Positions 1 to 12,944 of a stretch of 64,000 nt of DNA are shown in pieces. The translations under genes and the position numbers were made by a program. The first letter of the stretch is position 1. Each line of letters starts with the position of its first letter. The stretch comes from Serilophus lunatus (Eukaryota > Chordata > Aves > Passeriformes > Eurylaimidae). Below the pieces are notes generated by a model that saw only the letters and a program-made list of their open reading frames with translations, had not been told where the DNA came from and did not search any database. The stretch is from NCBI GenBank assembly GCA_013399895.1, contig VXBA01001856.1, forward strand, positions 186,001 to 250,000, given 5' to 3'.

Positions 1-2791
1 TCACGGGCTTAAGACAGTAGGCACCCCTGCAGTCAGCTGACCTACTACTTCATTAATAATTTTCTGTAACTATCTTCTATTATTTTTCTGAAAAAAAAAC
101 AATAGCTTTGAAACCATTTAAAAACTACATTAGAGAAATAAAGGTGGCAAAGATTGTTAATTAACATCTTGTAGTTTTTGGTGTCAAAAACTTCATCAAG
201 CAAAAGAAGTCCTCAGAGTCTTCTTTGATAAAAACTAGTGATGACTTTGCTTCCTAATTCTGGTTGTGAAACTGCGGCTCAAAACAACTGTCCAGGATCT
301 GAATGTACAGCATTCAATAATCCATATACTGCTGTAATTTCAGTTGATAGAGATTTGACTGTGAGCAGCATATTTTACCACTCTTAAACAAAACAACCCT
401 CTGAAACAAAAGAAAAAAGAGAGGACAAATACACTGTCTTCTTTCATGTATAAGTTAATATTTAATAAATTCACTTTTAAGACTCAAATATTCCCAGCCA
501 TTCTTGATCTCCCTTGGAATCATCTTAACTGTATGCCTATCCTTCAACCATCTCCAACAGACTCTCTTGTACAGATAATTTCTATCACAAGTTGATGTTT
601 CTTTTACTGCTAACTCAATATCTTTAGTTTTTGCAGGTTGTTCTCTCTGTTTCTGATGCACCTCTATCGTATGGTTTAACACAAATTTTCCTTTGGTGTA
701 GAGGGAGTTCTCAGTGGTCTTTTCTCAGCATCCATCATTAGCTGATCACAAACAAAGAATGTTAGTTTTACACATCGGGTTATAGGATGACTTGGCTTGT
801 CTCCACACATAAAGGATGAAATACGTGGACAAAAATGAAAGGTGGATGAAACCTAGTAACCTGCCCTTGCTCTGGCTCTTCCCCAGGCCATCACAGTGAG
901 TCATCAACCACGAACTGTGGAAGCTGCTCCCAGTGGGAGCTGCCATCTGGATTACTCTGCAGGCTGAAGGGGTTACTGCCAGCAGGGGTGTGGAACTCCT
1001 ACTGGGATGCCAAGAAAAGCATCTTGTCATTGTTCTGCACATACTATGGGATGTTCAGAAAAAGGAGAAAAAGGGACTAGGCCAATATATTTGTAGGATC
1101 ACATCTTGTGTCTGTCCTGTCTTCTCAATAAACTCAGTTTCTAACTATTCTGGGTAGAGGTTCTATTCTATGTCTATGTATGTGTGTGGAGTGCCAACAG
1201 CCACAGTCAGACCATGTACCCCATGGTGCCTGTGGGCAATATCTGATCCACTTTGGCTGCTGCCTAGACCTGGTGACACAATACTTGGGGCATCTTTATC
1301 TCTTACAGTCTACTGCATTCAGAAGCCCTCTGACATTACCAGCAAGAACCAAAAAGTGACAGTCAGCTCCCAGTGGATGGTAGATATTGTGCAGCATGCT
1401 CATCATTGCTGATAGATCTACCAGGGTGTATCAGCTTCCTTTGCTTGAGAACAGTTTGCTCATATGCCAATAAGTCTGTTACTTAAGGTTTCAGTGAATA
1501 ATGTTTAAACACATTTTCTGTAGGCATATGCTGGTATATTGAGCTAACTCATTATTTAAAGATGACTTACATAGAAACATGAAGATCTTCAACCGCCAAA
1601 AGTTGAGTATGTTAGCAAAAATGCAATATATTTATAGCTCTAACATAGGAATCTAGAGAATGCTTTTACCTAAGAAAGACGAGTGAAGAGATCTGCAAGG
1701 TCAATGTCTACAACATTGCTTTACAACCCCATTGAAAGCAACCATCCATTTGCTGGACAACAGCTTGACACAAGGTGAGGTCTTTTCCTCTCATTAGAAG
1801 TAAAAATTGTTGTTCCACTGTCATGAAATGTTTACACCAACATGCTCATACAGAGGTAGATAAAGTTTAAATTTCTGTGAGCTCTACCATCTCATTTGAT
1901 GAACATGATAGAAAAATAAATATGGAATACTCTTTAAAATTTATCAGCTCCATCATCTTCTATTTACTGATCTCAGTGTGATGAAGTATAAGGAGTAAAT
2001 ATTTGCAAGACAAACAGCAAACTTGCAGAAAAAAATACAGAAACAGAAACTCCAAACACATAGTAAAAAAAATGGGGAAAATGGGGGGGAAAAAGAGTCC
2101 ATTTTGAAGTAAAGGGTCTGAAAAAGAACCAAATTTGATTATCCAGTCAGTATCTGAGATTTTAAAATATCAATCTGTGTTTCATCTGGGAATTACTAGA
2201 AATTAATTAACTCTCCTTTTAAATAATCTTCCAGACTTGACACATATAATTTATAAAACATTTCTATGGCATTTGTATCTTCTAATAATTATCCAAATAA
2301 TTAATCCTTACAGGATACCTGTGTGAAAAGGGAAAAAATAGTTTCTGCGTTAGATGTGGAAATTCTGTCACTACATCCTAGGTAAAGGTAGGTATTAGGT
2401 CTATGACCCGAAGCATGATACTGCTTTATTGCCAAATTATTAATTAAAAAGATAAATCACGAGTCTCGTTAGATCATCAGACTCTGTATTTTTGCCACAA
2501 ATAGCGTGATTGCAATTTTACCAGGCTTTGTAGCCATGATTCTGTTAGAGCCTTAAAAGTATGGGCACCACTCCCTCCAGCAAAAGTTGCAATCTACAGC
2601 AGATTCTTGCAGGATGGCCAAGAGGATAGAAATTACAATGCCTTACTTTATATATTTAAATTCTCTTTTTAAATTCTCTCTTTTCTCTCCACTGTTAATC
2701 GTTGACTTGCACAATACAGACATATTTATATGGTCAAATCAGTTCTGCTCCAGTGTTTATGGCAGTTTGTTTGTTGAGTATTGGAGTTGCT

Positions 2792-2810
2792 TTGGTTTGG
2801 TTTGGTTTTG
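2792..2810. repeat. Short (GGTTT)n repeat
   Basis: Three GGTTT-like units run into a G-rich stretch. The low complexity explains the Trp/Phe/Val/Gly-rich open frame over 2587-2937, which I do not consider a gene. Confidence 0.7.
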
Positions 2811-4820
2811 GGGGGTTGTGGGAGTTTTTTTGTTTACCTGTTGGCTTTTTTTAGGAAGACTTAATGTTCCTATTTTACTAAAAAAAGCCATAGAGGGGAG
2901 GATGATTCAAAAGATGGAATGCTTTTCTGGGATTTGAGGCTTAGATCTTAGTCTACACTTTGCCAAAAAATTATTGCATGACCTCAGAAAAGCTGTGATG
3001 TAGTGGTACTAGTTCTTCTCTACTTTGTAATGTTTTTAGGTAAATAAATACATCAATGCTTGTGTAATCTTCAGATATCATTGTGTGAGAAAGCCAATAG
3101 ACAGGCAATTCTGTAGCTCCAGATTTATTCCTGAAATATTTTTATGAAAATGTTCATACACAGGGTGAATTACATTTTTTCTTACATATACATAATCCCT
3201 CATGAAATATTAAATTTTACATTCCTATAAGTAGAGTTTAAATGTGTAGATCACAGGAAGGTTTTTGACTTTTCAGCAGTCAGTCATCAGATCAGTTTCT
3301 GATGATCTTCATTCAATCCTGTATTTTAATCAGTATTAGATAAATAAGGGTGCTGTTTTCTGGAATTAAATTTCAAGATTAAAATGAGCAATGACTGAGT
3401 AATTTGTTACTAGTTAATCACAGCAATTATTATTTGCACGTAAGTTCAGAGCACATCTTTGAGCACTCGTGCACTCAGACTCTCTAAAATAAATAATAAT
3501 CTTTTAAATAATTACCACACTTCTTAGTTCTTTAGGGAGATAAATTACAAAAATTCAAATGATCGATTTTCAACTCAGAAAAGATAGGAATTTTTATTTT
3601 ATATAATTTATATTATTTTTTTTACTTGCACCTTCTCCCCTTTCAGTACCACTGCACTGCTGTCTTGGGCACTAACCAGTCACTTCACCCATTTCTTTTC
3701 CTCTTCATGATTTTTCAAAGGCCTTAAACATTATTGGCAGCTTCTTTGACGTAAAAATTCTGGTTTTTCCTCCAAAATCTTTTCTTTAAAAGAATCCTTA
3801 AGACTTGGGGATTTCTTCAATCAGAATACCTCTACAAGAAATCTACCTCGAAAATGAATGGAAGTAACTGAAAAACAAAGAAACAGAAACAATTGAAAAT
3901 TCCTGAATTTCCCTAATGACCCTGAAATAGCTTTCTATCACCCCAAAGTACATACTATGGCCTGAACGGCACACAGGCATGGCAAAGACCTCAGCAGCAG
4001 GTACAACTCACCATGGTTGAAGGCCTCAGTGGCCAGGTCCGGGGGAAGAAGCAAAAACAATTCCATTAATCTTTTGGCCGCAAAACCCAAACCACAAAAT
4101 AGAGACCCCTGCCACAAGAAATGCAGCCTTAGCACAAGTGTAGTGGCAACTTCCTTAGTCCTACAATCTGTCCAGAAGGTTTTCCAGAGGAGCCAAAGGA
4201 TTGTCCAGTGCCAGAGTGGAGCTGAGGGACCAGAGGTGTCAGGAAGAGCATGCTCTGCCATGTGGAGTGGTGGCCACACTTGCCCTGTGCTATTGCACTG
4301 TGTCTGAAATGAGCCCTGTGCAGCACTGTGTTACCAAAGCACTTACCCAAGACATTAAGAAAGTCACAAGTCATGCTACCAGAAGGCAAAGAGAAAATGC
4401 AAAAGGTATAGATTGTTCAAGAAAAGACAAGCCATTCCAGGTGGGTTTTTTATATTCTTCTGATTTGGGGATCTTTAAGTACATTTGGATCACATTTCAA
4501 ATCATTTCCGTTTCTGTGATGACTAAAACTTTTACTGGTCTGATGAAAGCAGCACAACTGAATTCTCCTGTGCAAGAGGTACAAGTGCAGGCATCTGATC
4601 TTTTAAAAAAAACTATGTTGTAAAATCATTCCTCACTGCCTTGGCTAATGGCTGGTGAAAAGTATACTACAGGGGCATTTATTTCCATACTGCTCATTTT
4701 TTGTTGCTTCTGTGTTTTGCTTTGTTGCAACAGCTGCTGTGGACAAAGCTATATTCTTCCAGCACCTTCTTTATGCAAGGCCTCCCCCCATGGTCTTGCT
4801 ATGCCAGTGCTCACACAGAG

Positions 4821-4850
4821 CAGCAGCAGCAGCAGCAGCAGCGGCAGCAG
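4821..4850. repeat. CAG/CTG trinucleotide repeat
   Basis: Ten CAG-type triplets occur, with one CGG interruption (seven CAG, CGG, CAG, CAG), flanked by related CACAGCCAGC. The tract keeps three plus-strand frames open over 4648-4890, giving poly-Ser, poly-Ala and poly-Gln readings. I see no sign that any of them is a gene; the tract lies in an intron of the minus-strand gene, where it reads CTG. Confidence 0.9.
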
Positions 4851-5228
4851 CACAGCCAGCGAGCTCTCCTTGAGAGCTGGTGAGCTTTAGCAATACCAGC
4901 TACGTGCTGTCTCTTCAAACCCAACAAAACCCTGCTCCTCAGTTTCTGTAGGAATTCCAACAGCTCAGTGTTTTTTTCTGGGTTTTGGTTTGTGGTGTTT
5001 GGATATGAGAGGGGTTTGTTCTAACTGGAGGGAAGAAGAGGAAGGGAATTCACACATGATTTGAAGTGTCTACATTTCTTGCCTCCCTAGCTAAGATAAA
5101 CTAAGCTTTCTCCTTACAAGTGCCTGGCTATATGTTATTTTTCATACTATATTCATGTTTGGTAGAAAGGAATCACAAAGCCTAATAACACAGCACTGTA
5201 TGAATGGTAAAACTTTCATACAGCCCAA

Positions 5229-5243
5229 GTGTGTGTGTGTGTG
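5229..5243. repeat. Short (GT)n repeat
   Basis: Seven uninterrupted GT units, then GGATGGTGGGGG. It is probably a minor microsatellite. Confidence 0.85.
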
Positions 5244-8135
5244 GATGGTGGGGGAACCAAGAAAATCCAAAACCACAGTAGCTAATGCTTAAGTAACAAA
5301 TGCCACCAAGTGCCCATTTTCTGAACAGCTCTTTTCAGATGAACTGAAGTAAAATGCTCTTTACTGCTGTAATCCTCAGGAAACAAATCCATCAAAGCTT
5401 CTGATTTGCAGCTACTTATCCCCTGGCAGAGTCATTATCAGCCAGCTAGCCTGTAGTGCCTAAATACTAAGAAAAAATTCTAAGTTAGTGATGAACTTCA
5501 AGTGCTGCAAAAACCACTGAAAGAAACTCTTACAATAAAGGGTACACATTTTAGGAATTCTAGTCAATCACATGATTTAAGTTACTGGTGTTATTTCTGT
5601 CACTGTTGTATCAAGCCTCAAATTGACAGTTGTTGGAACAAAGGAAATAGGAAAAGAGTTACCTGCTTTAGGTTTTGTGATGTCTCATTTTACAACTTTG
5701 AGTGTGACTGTTTCTGTGAAGTCTACATGGTAATTTCATTCTGATAATACATGTAGAAGACAGTAGGACAACTAAAGGCTGAAAGTTTGTAAAACAGTTT
5801 GACTAAATATATTTATCTTAAGATACCAAATAACACTTTCAGAGTACAAGACATATTTTAAAGCCTCTTTGTCTTTTGTTTTCCCTTGTTTTATATTTGG
5901 CCAGAGACCTCTGGTGTCGGTTTGGAATAAATCAGAATCCACTCAGGATGTCTGTCTAGAAGCACTAAATTTCTGCAAGATTCAGCTATACTTCATAGCA
6001 GGTAAGGTATCAAAGCAGCCAGAGTAGTGTCATATCTCCCACTCCCTGACAGCAGGAATGAAGTGAGAGGTAAATATATACTTGAAAAAAAGTTGTTTTT
6101 AAAAAGAGCAAAGGTACAAAAGCTGCAATTCTGAGTTTAAGTAGGGTAAAGTACATCTGTATTGTCCTTATTTTCAATCAGAAAAGAGTGAGAAAATTTA
6201 AATGAGATCTTGCTACAATTACTTAATGTGGGTTTTTAATTTATCTATATATTAAATACAAAAATAAGGTGCCAATATATCTTGAAGCATGCAATTAAAG
6301 TGCTTAAGGTAGCCAGTTTCAATTTCAAGTGGAACAACCATATCAAAGGTAGCTCTCCTTCCTTCTATTTTCAAATTGTTAAATTTTATGGGATTTTGCT
6401 TCTTTCCGGAGTAGCAAAAATCCTGGTTTCTCTTTTGTTTAAGTATTAATCCATTAATGAAACAATGACTCAAGATAAAAATTCCATGTCCCTCTTTTTG
6501 CTTTTTAAAGAAGAGCAGTTGCATTTTATTTGTTGAGGATAGGGAAACATCTCCAGGATCACTTAAAATTCATTACTGATTACTAATTTTAAGATAATTT
6601 TTCTTTCCTTTTTTAACACATTTCACTCAATGCCTATTATTTTAAAATGCTCCTTAGTAAATACAAGCATACAGCTTGCTCCTATACGTGCTTCATTTCC
6701 AGATTTTCTCCTCTTTATCCCACTCCCCCAGGCTTCAGAGTATCCATCTCCATGGCAACACTCGATAAGGTTGGTGGGTGGTGTTATCACAGCAGGCTTC
6801 CCCACAGAAGGTCTCAGCCATATGGATTATTTATGAACTTGCATGACAGCACCAGACCCACTGAAATACTTCTTGAGCAAGTTTTCTTGTCTCTGGAAGC
6901 CAGTGATTCAAAACAGAGCATCCTCACTTCAGCCAGCGCCCATGAGGGGAGAGAGGAGGAAAAGTACCACAAAGGTGGTCCCCGTACCCTCCTCTTGCTG
7001 CCTTGCTGCTGCCTGCGAGCTTCTCTTGACCCAGCTGAGCACCTAATATCTTAAACCATAAATCCTAAGTGCAGTATGTGCCAGTCAGGGAAGCTGCAAA
7101 CAGTGAAACCTGTGCTACAGACAAGAATATTAACCATGACTAAATGGTTTCTACAACTGGTGTTGTTGTCAGGAGCTCCTGTTGCAGATGCAGCGCACTA
7201 GTTCACTGGCTCTGAGTTAGTCCCTGGAATAAAGCAGCAGTTTCACTTTGACATTATATTGTTTTCACCTTATTTTTTTCCCCTAAAACTTCAATATAGT
7301 TTTTAGCTAAGGTTGTTGCATTGACACTGTATGCATGCAAACATAAATTTTTAGAAAGGATTGCTATAATAGCTGCCTCGTTCTTTAAAACCATAGAGTG
7401 CACAATTTTTGAACAAAAGATACAGGGTTATAAGGTCCTGTCGTATGCAACCCCTTCATCCAATCATACCTGTGAATTTATCAAGCTCCATCTCACAGTG
7501 AGACAGATTTTCTCTAGAAAAGAAACTAGTTTAGTTCTCAAATATACGTTTTTGTGGTTTTTAATATAGTTAATATTCAAGATTAATGGCTGCGATGTAT
7601 CTTCCTAGTTATCTCTATATTTATAATGTAGACATATGAAACTTAATTAGTCACAATAGGCTTTCCTTATGATCAATAAGAAGTAGGAAATATTGAGGTA
7701 CAATTAATCGAATCCATTATCAAAATCCACTTAAATATTGTATTAATTGTGCTCTAAGAAGCATAAACACCAGCAAGAAGTCACATAGTAGTTGAGTCAC
7801 GTTTTTGGAGAGGAGGGGGGTTTCAGATGCTTCATGAGGGAGGGGTTTCAGATAAGCCAGTGAAGATGTTACCACCTTTATCCCATTCTTCCTTCTTCAT
7901 CACACACAATCCATCCCTAATTAAGGTAAAATGCTGCAGATTTGTAGAGGTGAACCATTTACAATGTTGAAGGCGACTCATTTTGAGAGAACTTAGTGCA
8001 GTTGTGACAATCAATCAAGGGAGGCAGTAAAAACCAATGTCTGGCCTTGAGATAGAGGGGAAATTTGAAAAATAAGAAGAACTCAGAAAAGGAAACCAAA
8101 ACCACAGAATACAGGAACCACATTAAAAATACTAC

Positions 8136-8274
8136 CTTCACAGAAGCTTTGTCATTTGTCTTCCTTGGATACAAATTTGTAGCTGCAGATTGGGAGGGAA
8201 TACCAAGGTATTTAAGGTATTGCTGAAGAGACTTGGCCAAGTTCACATCACTATCTGCATTCTGTCCCATAGTC
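8136..8274 (-). CDS. PTPRN2: PTPRN2 internal coding exon (luminal linker after RESP18 domain)
   Basis: This 139-bp exon follows exon A after a 4,670-bp intron. Its first base G joins the AG left by exon A to make an Arg codon; 46 codons follow and the exon ends at a codon boundary. The peptide starts TMGQNADSDVNLAKSLQQYL and ends NDKASVK. The acceptor is TTGCTTCTGCTGTGCAG and the donor AAG/GTAGTA. In human PTPRN2, as I recall it, the matching stretch has LANALRRHLPFLEALSQ, so LAKSLQQYLKYLGIPSQ fits in pattern and position, though this luminal segment evolves fast. The identification rests mainly on phase, strand and position next to the well-matched exon A. The surrounding frame is open from 8408 to 7959, but the parts outside the splice sites are intronic. 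Confidence 0.78.
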
Positions 8275-11200
8275 CTGCACAGCAGAAGCAAGGAAAAGAA
8301 AGTTACCAGCCTGTCCAAGGGACAAACTTTCCGACTAAAAACACTGCAAAGCACTGAAGTTAGTTCAATACTTAACAAAAAAGTCACTTGAAAGCTTAGA
8401 AACCACAAAAGTATAGAAAATTCAATGTTTCAGCAGAAGTAGACAAAAAATCTCGCACTATTAACAATTTATGGCATGAATCAAAGTTAATGATTCCACA
8501 GTAAATCAAATAAAATGCCACATCAAGGAAAAGCTACATTCAGAAGAAAAGAAAACGCTTGTAAAAAGAAAATATGCATGAATAAATTGCACCCCAAAGA
8601 AATATAAGACGGTTCTAAGGCTTAAAAAAATTGCTGGATGATTATGAGATTCAACAGCAATTTGGCCCTGCACCAATTTACAGGATACAGGGAGGCTACT
8701 GGCTACGCAGAAATAATGGAGCAAGTCAGTTCCAACAAAAGGCTTGAAAAGGGAATAATGAGACAGAACAAGTATCTCTTCTGATCTTCTCATACGCCCG
8801 GGATTCACAGAATAGTGATGTTTCCCGAGTGGTTTAGACAGATCTTGGTGACGTTTGCAAAAAACCCTAAAATGTGATTAAATGATGGCAGTGTAGAGGT
8901 GTTTATATGGTATTCAGAGTGCTGTGTGAGATGAATCTGAATTATTACCAGCTGTCCTCATCTATCTCAACAACATGTCAATGATGATGATAATTTAAAT
9001 GTCAGCATCGGTAACTATTTAATTCCTCATGGAAGAAATCAGAGAGAGGGTTCCCAGCCTGTTTCCTTCTCTGTGAGTGACACATTGTTTTGAGGCAAAT
9101 CACCTTTTTGGTGTCACCATTTTCTACCCACATGCCCACACACTTCTCCAGTGAAGAACAATTCCAGGTAGAAGAGCTTTTCAGTTCAGTGAAGGAATTT
9201 GACTTTCATCATCTCTATGACACTGTAAATAAAATTTTATTCTACCTGCCCATGTCTCGGCGCTTATGTAGGGGCACAGCCAGAGAGAGCACGATTATAT
9301 CATTTTCCACATCTGGGATTTAATTGCATTACTTAATGGACAAAGAATAGGCTTCTTCCATGCTCACAGTTGTATTAAATGCGTGTCCTACTAATTTAAT
9401 ACCAATAAATGGAATTAATAATCTAATTCACTGTGGTCGCTTTGCAATCAACAGTGCTCAAGGGGTTGCTCATTTTGAAGTACCAGAAGAACCCTACACT
9501 TCCTCCCAATGTAAAACAAGCAGGTTCCCATCAGGCACGCAAACTCTAGGAAAAAGAAGGTTGACAGCACAGAGCACTATAGCAAACCTGATATAATTTA
9601 TCATAAGTCCTTATGCTTTTTATATTTTTCTGCTTTATGATGGAGGGTGGGCATGCAGGTAACATTATCCACCTCCTTTTCAACTTAAAGCCAGACTTAA
9701 ATCATTCTGCAGTTTTAGACAGAGCTGGGCAGTATTCTTTCTGCTTCAGTAGAGATGAACTAATCCAAAGAGGCTCTCTTCATAGAGGGGATTCCAGTTT
9801 CCAACACTCATTTTTCATTCATTGATTAATCCCAACACCTATCTTCTCCTTTCTTCACTAACTTTGAAAAGAATGGGAAAATAAAAAAATCAGACTGAAT
9901 TCTGCCCCAAGGATTTCCACTGGAGCTAATGGGAACTGAATGCACAGACAAAAGACAGTATTTAGGTTGGCTTTTCAAACTGTTATTTACAGTATATAAT
10001 CTCTGTCACTGGTGGTAGAAGCAAAATCTGGAGTCTAAGATTTCTCATTTTTCTTATGGAGACAGTAATTGCACTCATGTTTACATTCTGCATTAGATGT
10101 AATATTTTATGCTAGAAACTTTTAAACAATTAAAAGACTGCAAAGCTTTACATTGCATTTGATGGCAACTTTAATAAGATCTGATGAATACATTTGCAAG
10201 ATTTTAAAAATTTTTGTAGTACACCAGATATCACTGTTGTTCACCTTGTTAATGCAGAAATGAAAATGCATTAATTGAGCTATTATTGCAAGTGAATTAA
10301 AATATTTCTTTTAGATTTGACAAAGTGATGTTGGAAAATGGATGAAAGATAAATATATGAAAGCACTTGGTGAGTAGGAGAAATAACTGTCAGCTGAGTT
10401 CTTGCTGTGCACTTTTTTGGTAATATTTTCAGTTTTAATTTTTTCTGAAAAAATGACTTTGCATACAAGGAACTTTAGAGTAAAAAGATAATGCTGTACA
10501 TAATTATTTATCCACACAAATAATTATATATTTCCTATAAAACCCAGCACTTTGGAAGCTTTTGTGTGGAAATATCTTAATTACTGTACCTCAAATATTT
10601 CTGGATTATTCACAATTAATAGATACTACACTTTTTAGAATAAATGTCTCCCTTTTAAATGCAGAGAGAATCTTATTACTGACTTAATCGTGGTTTTATT
10701 ATAGAAATAATGGTATACCCCGTCTCATACATTGAAGTTTGTTGGAAACGTTTGTGGTTTTGCCTAATTGCACCAATGAACACAACTGACATTTATTCCC
10801 TGAGTGCAAAATGGACTTTTTCCCTTTATCTTGAATCTTCTTTCAAGAGAGGGTTTTTGAAATTTAATAAGGACCCAGGAAATACCACATACACTCCAGT
10901 TAGCCAACAAAGAAAGAACTTTCATCTTGAAATCAAACTCCCAGTTTCAGCTTTTTTTTTTTTCCGAGATGAAATCCATGTCTTCTGTTTCATCAGATTT
11001 CATATGCACTAATTTAGCCTAAGTCAATTTACCTTTCAAGTGTCTGAGTCTATTTTCTTGCTCTTACCAGCTCTGTAGGGATTAATGACTCATTAGTATG
11101 ACTTCATATTGTCTTATTACACATGTTACCCTTAAAAAAAGGTCTTCGTTCCATAGTGTTTCTTTGATAATTAGATACCTACACTAAGTTGGTTTTTTAA

Positions 11201-12944
11201 ATTATTTAATTATTATCTTATAAGATTTTAGCAAGCACGCTGAGCACTCTGAACATATAATACACTTGATCAGAATCTACAAGACACCAAATTTCCAACT
11301 GCTCTCTGACCTGCAGAGTATGTCGCAAATGGACAACCAGAAAAATCAATTAATGCTTTAAACTGTTGACACATAAGATAATGCTTTCAGAAGCACAGCT
11401 TGGTAACTGCAGAAAAATCTATCCACAATAGGAACTGCTATATGTGAACACATTTGAAATTCTGATGTTCCTGAAGTGTCGATACACAAAATGGATTATT
11501 TTTTTCAATGTAAAGTTCCAGTTAAAAATACAAAACATCTCAAATCTGATCACAAAAGGAACTCATAAAAGTTTTCAATCTGAAATCTAAATTATTTCTT
11601 ATGTCTTCTTCTACTTTTTATTTTTATGTAACTGTGAGTCTGGAACACTGCAGAATATAGTCTTGATCTCGTGGAAGTCTGGTCTATTTTGTCTTATTCT
11701 AATGAATAAAAGTTTTAGGACATTTAAATACATATCCCACCAGGAGATATTGAAAATCATTTATGATACCATGTACAAAGAATAATCCGTTCATTAAAGT
11801 CATTTGTATATCTAAGCAGTGAAAATGTGTATGGATTCAACCTCATGTTGTAAACACCTTTAAGATAAACTATAGATCACTGTCTTCTTTAGAGGTTGTT
11901 CCTACCTTACTGCACTTCTGAAATTTTTGGTGCCATGATTTTAAGGCATGCTTTTGAACGTGAAATTCTCTGAATTAAATCACAACAAAGTGAGGCAAAC
12001 ACAGTCAAAGCCACTGGTCAGTATCAGTGACACAGAATTGTTATTTCCTTAAAAGAACAGCAAAGCAAAGATATGGTTCTGCAGTATATGAAGACTCGAA
12101 GTCCAACATTCAATATTTAGCAGCTCGAACTTAATCCCACTATGAGGAAAGTTTTTAACAAAAAGCAGTTTCTTTCAATTTCACTACTTTTGATATCATA
12201 CTTCTTAAAATCATGTAGAAGAAAGTGAAAATTTGTTGGTTTTAATGTTTCTAAAATTTCCTCCTGGGATTTGTGTTGTTGGGTTACACTCAAAAGTGTA
12301 CACTCCTGAAGGACAGGACAGGCCAGGTGAAGGAGTTCCTTTAAGTGTGTAATCATAAACGAAGATGATATAATTGCAGGTTCTACAACCACATCACTCT
12401 ATAGAATTACAGATGTGTCACTTGCAACTATAACAGCAAAGTCACCTCTTAATGCCTTTCAAACCATGTCCCAACAATATTTTGTATCATGGGAACTTCC
12501 ATAACTTCAAATCTATTATGGCTTCGTATTGGAAGAATTCGACTTTGAAAATATAACTAGATGCTAAGAATGTCACTCCATACTTAATCCAGAATAAAAT
12601 GTCTCTTGTGGATGAGCTTTTGTAAAAGTCTGCTGTTTTAAACCAGTAGAGACAGCTGAATTGACACTAGAAAATGCATAAACTGAGTGAAAGGCCTGAT
12701 CTTTTGAATTCTGATACCTTAATTAACAATAAAAAGTTTATTTGCTTAACTTGACTATAATCAGAAAAACAAGGTTCAGAGGTTTAATTAATTCTGTCCA
12801 CTGGATACCAGTGTGTTCAGTGTGTTGTGACTATTTTCCCTTTATCATATAAATAGTGGTCTTGGTGATGTTTTAAATGCCACTTCTGGGCTAATCTATT
12901 CCTTATCAAAAACCTACCAGACAAAAACACCATAGAAGACCTAC
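8275..12944 (-). other. PTPRN2: PTPRN2 intron between exons A and B
   Basis: This 4,670-bp intron is bounded by the CAG/GTAGGT donor of exon A and the TGTGCAG acceptor of exon B. It is AT-rich, and I saw no exon, interspersed repeat or RNA gene in it. Short homopolymer tracts (a T run near 10950-10963) are the only simple repeats noticed. Confidence 0.7.

Larger units (their letters stand above)
1..8135 (-). other. PTPRN2: PTPRN2 intron downstream of exon B (partial)
   Basis: No coding exon was recognised here. The next human-type phogrin exon, which begins with an FSESILTYV-like stretch, was looked for on the minus strand and not seen. The stretch is AT-rich and contains a GGTTT run near 2792-2810, a GT run at 5229-5243 and a CAG repeat at 4821-4850. 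Two blocks, about 840-1440 and 4010-4340, are GC-richer than their surroundings and may be old repeats. The reading frames here are short and show no family motif. Confidence 0.6.

Noticed and set aside
2587..2937. 116-residue plus-strand open frame rich in Phe, Trp, Val and Gly
   Set aside because: Its composition comes from the GGTTT and T-rich low-complexity stretch.
4201..4623. 140-residue plus-strand open frame
   Set aside because: No family motif, no splice or promoter context, ordinary composition, and it overlaps other equally long frames on the opposite strand.
4648..4890. Poly-Ser, poly-Ala and poly-Gln open frames
   Set aside because: All three result from the CAG repeat and have no support as coding sequence.
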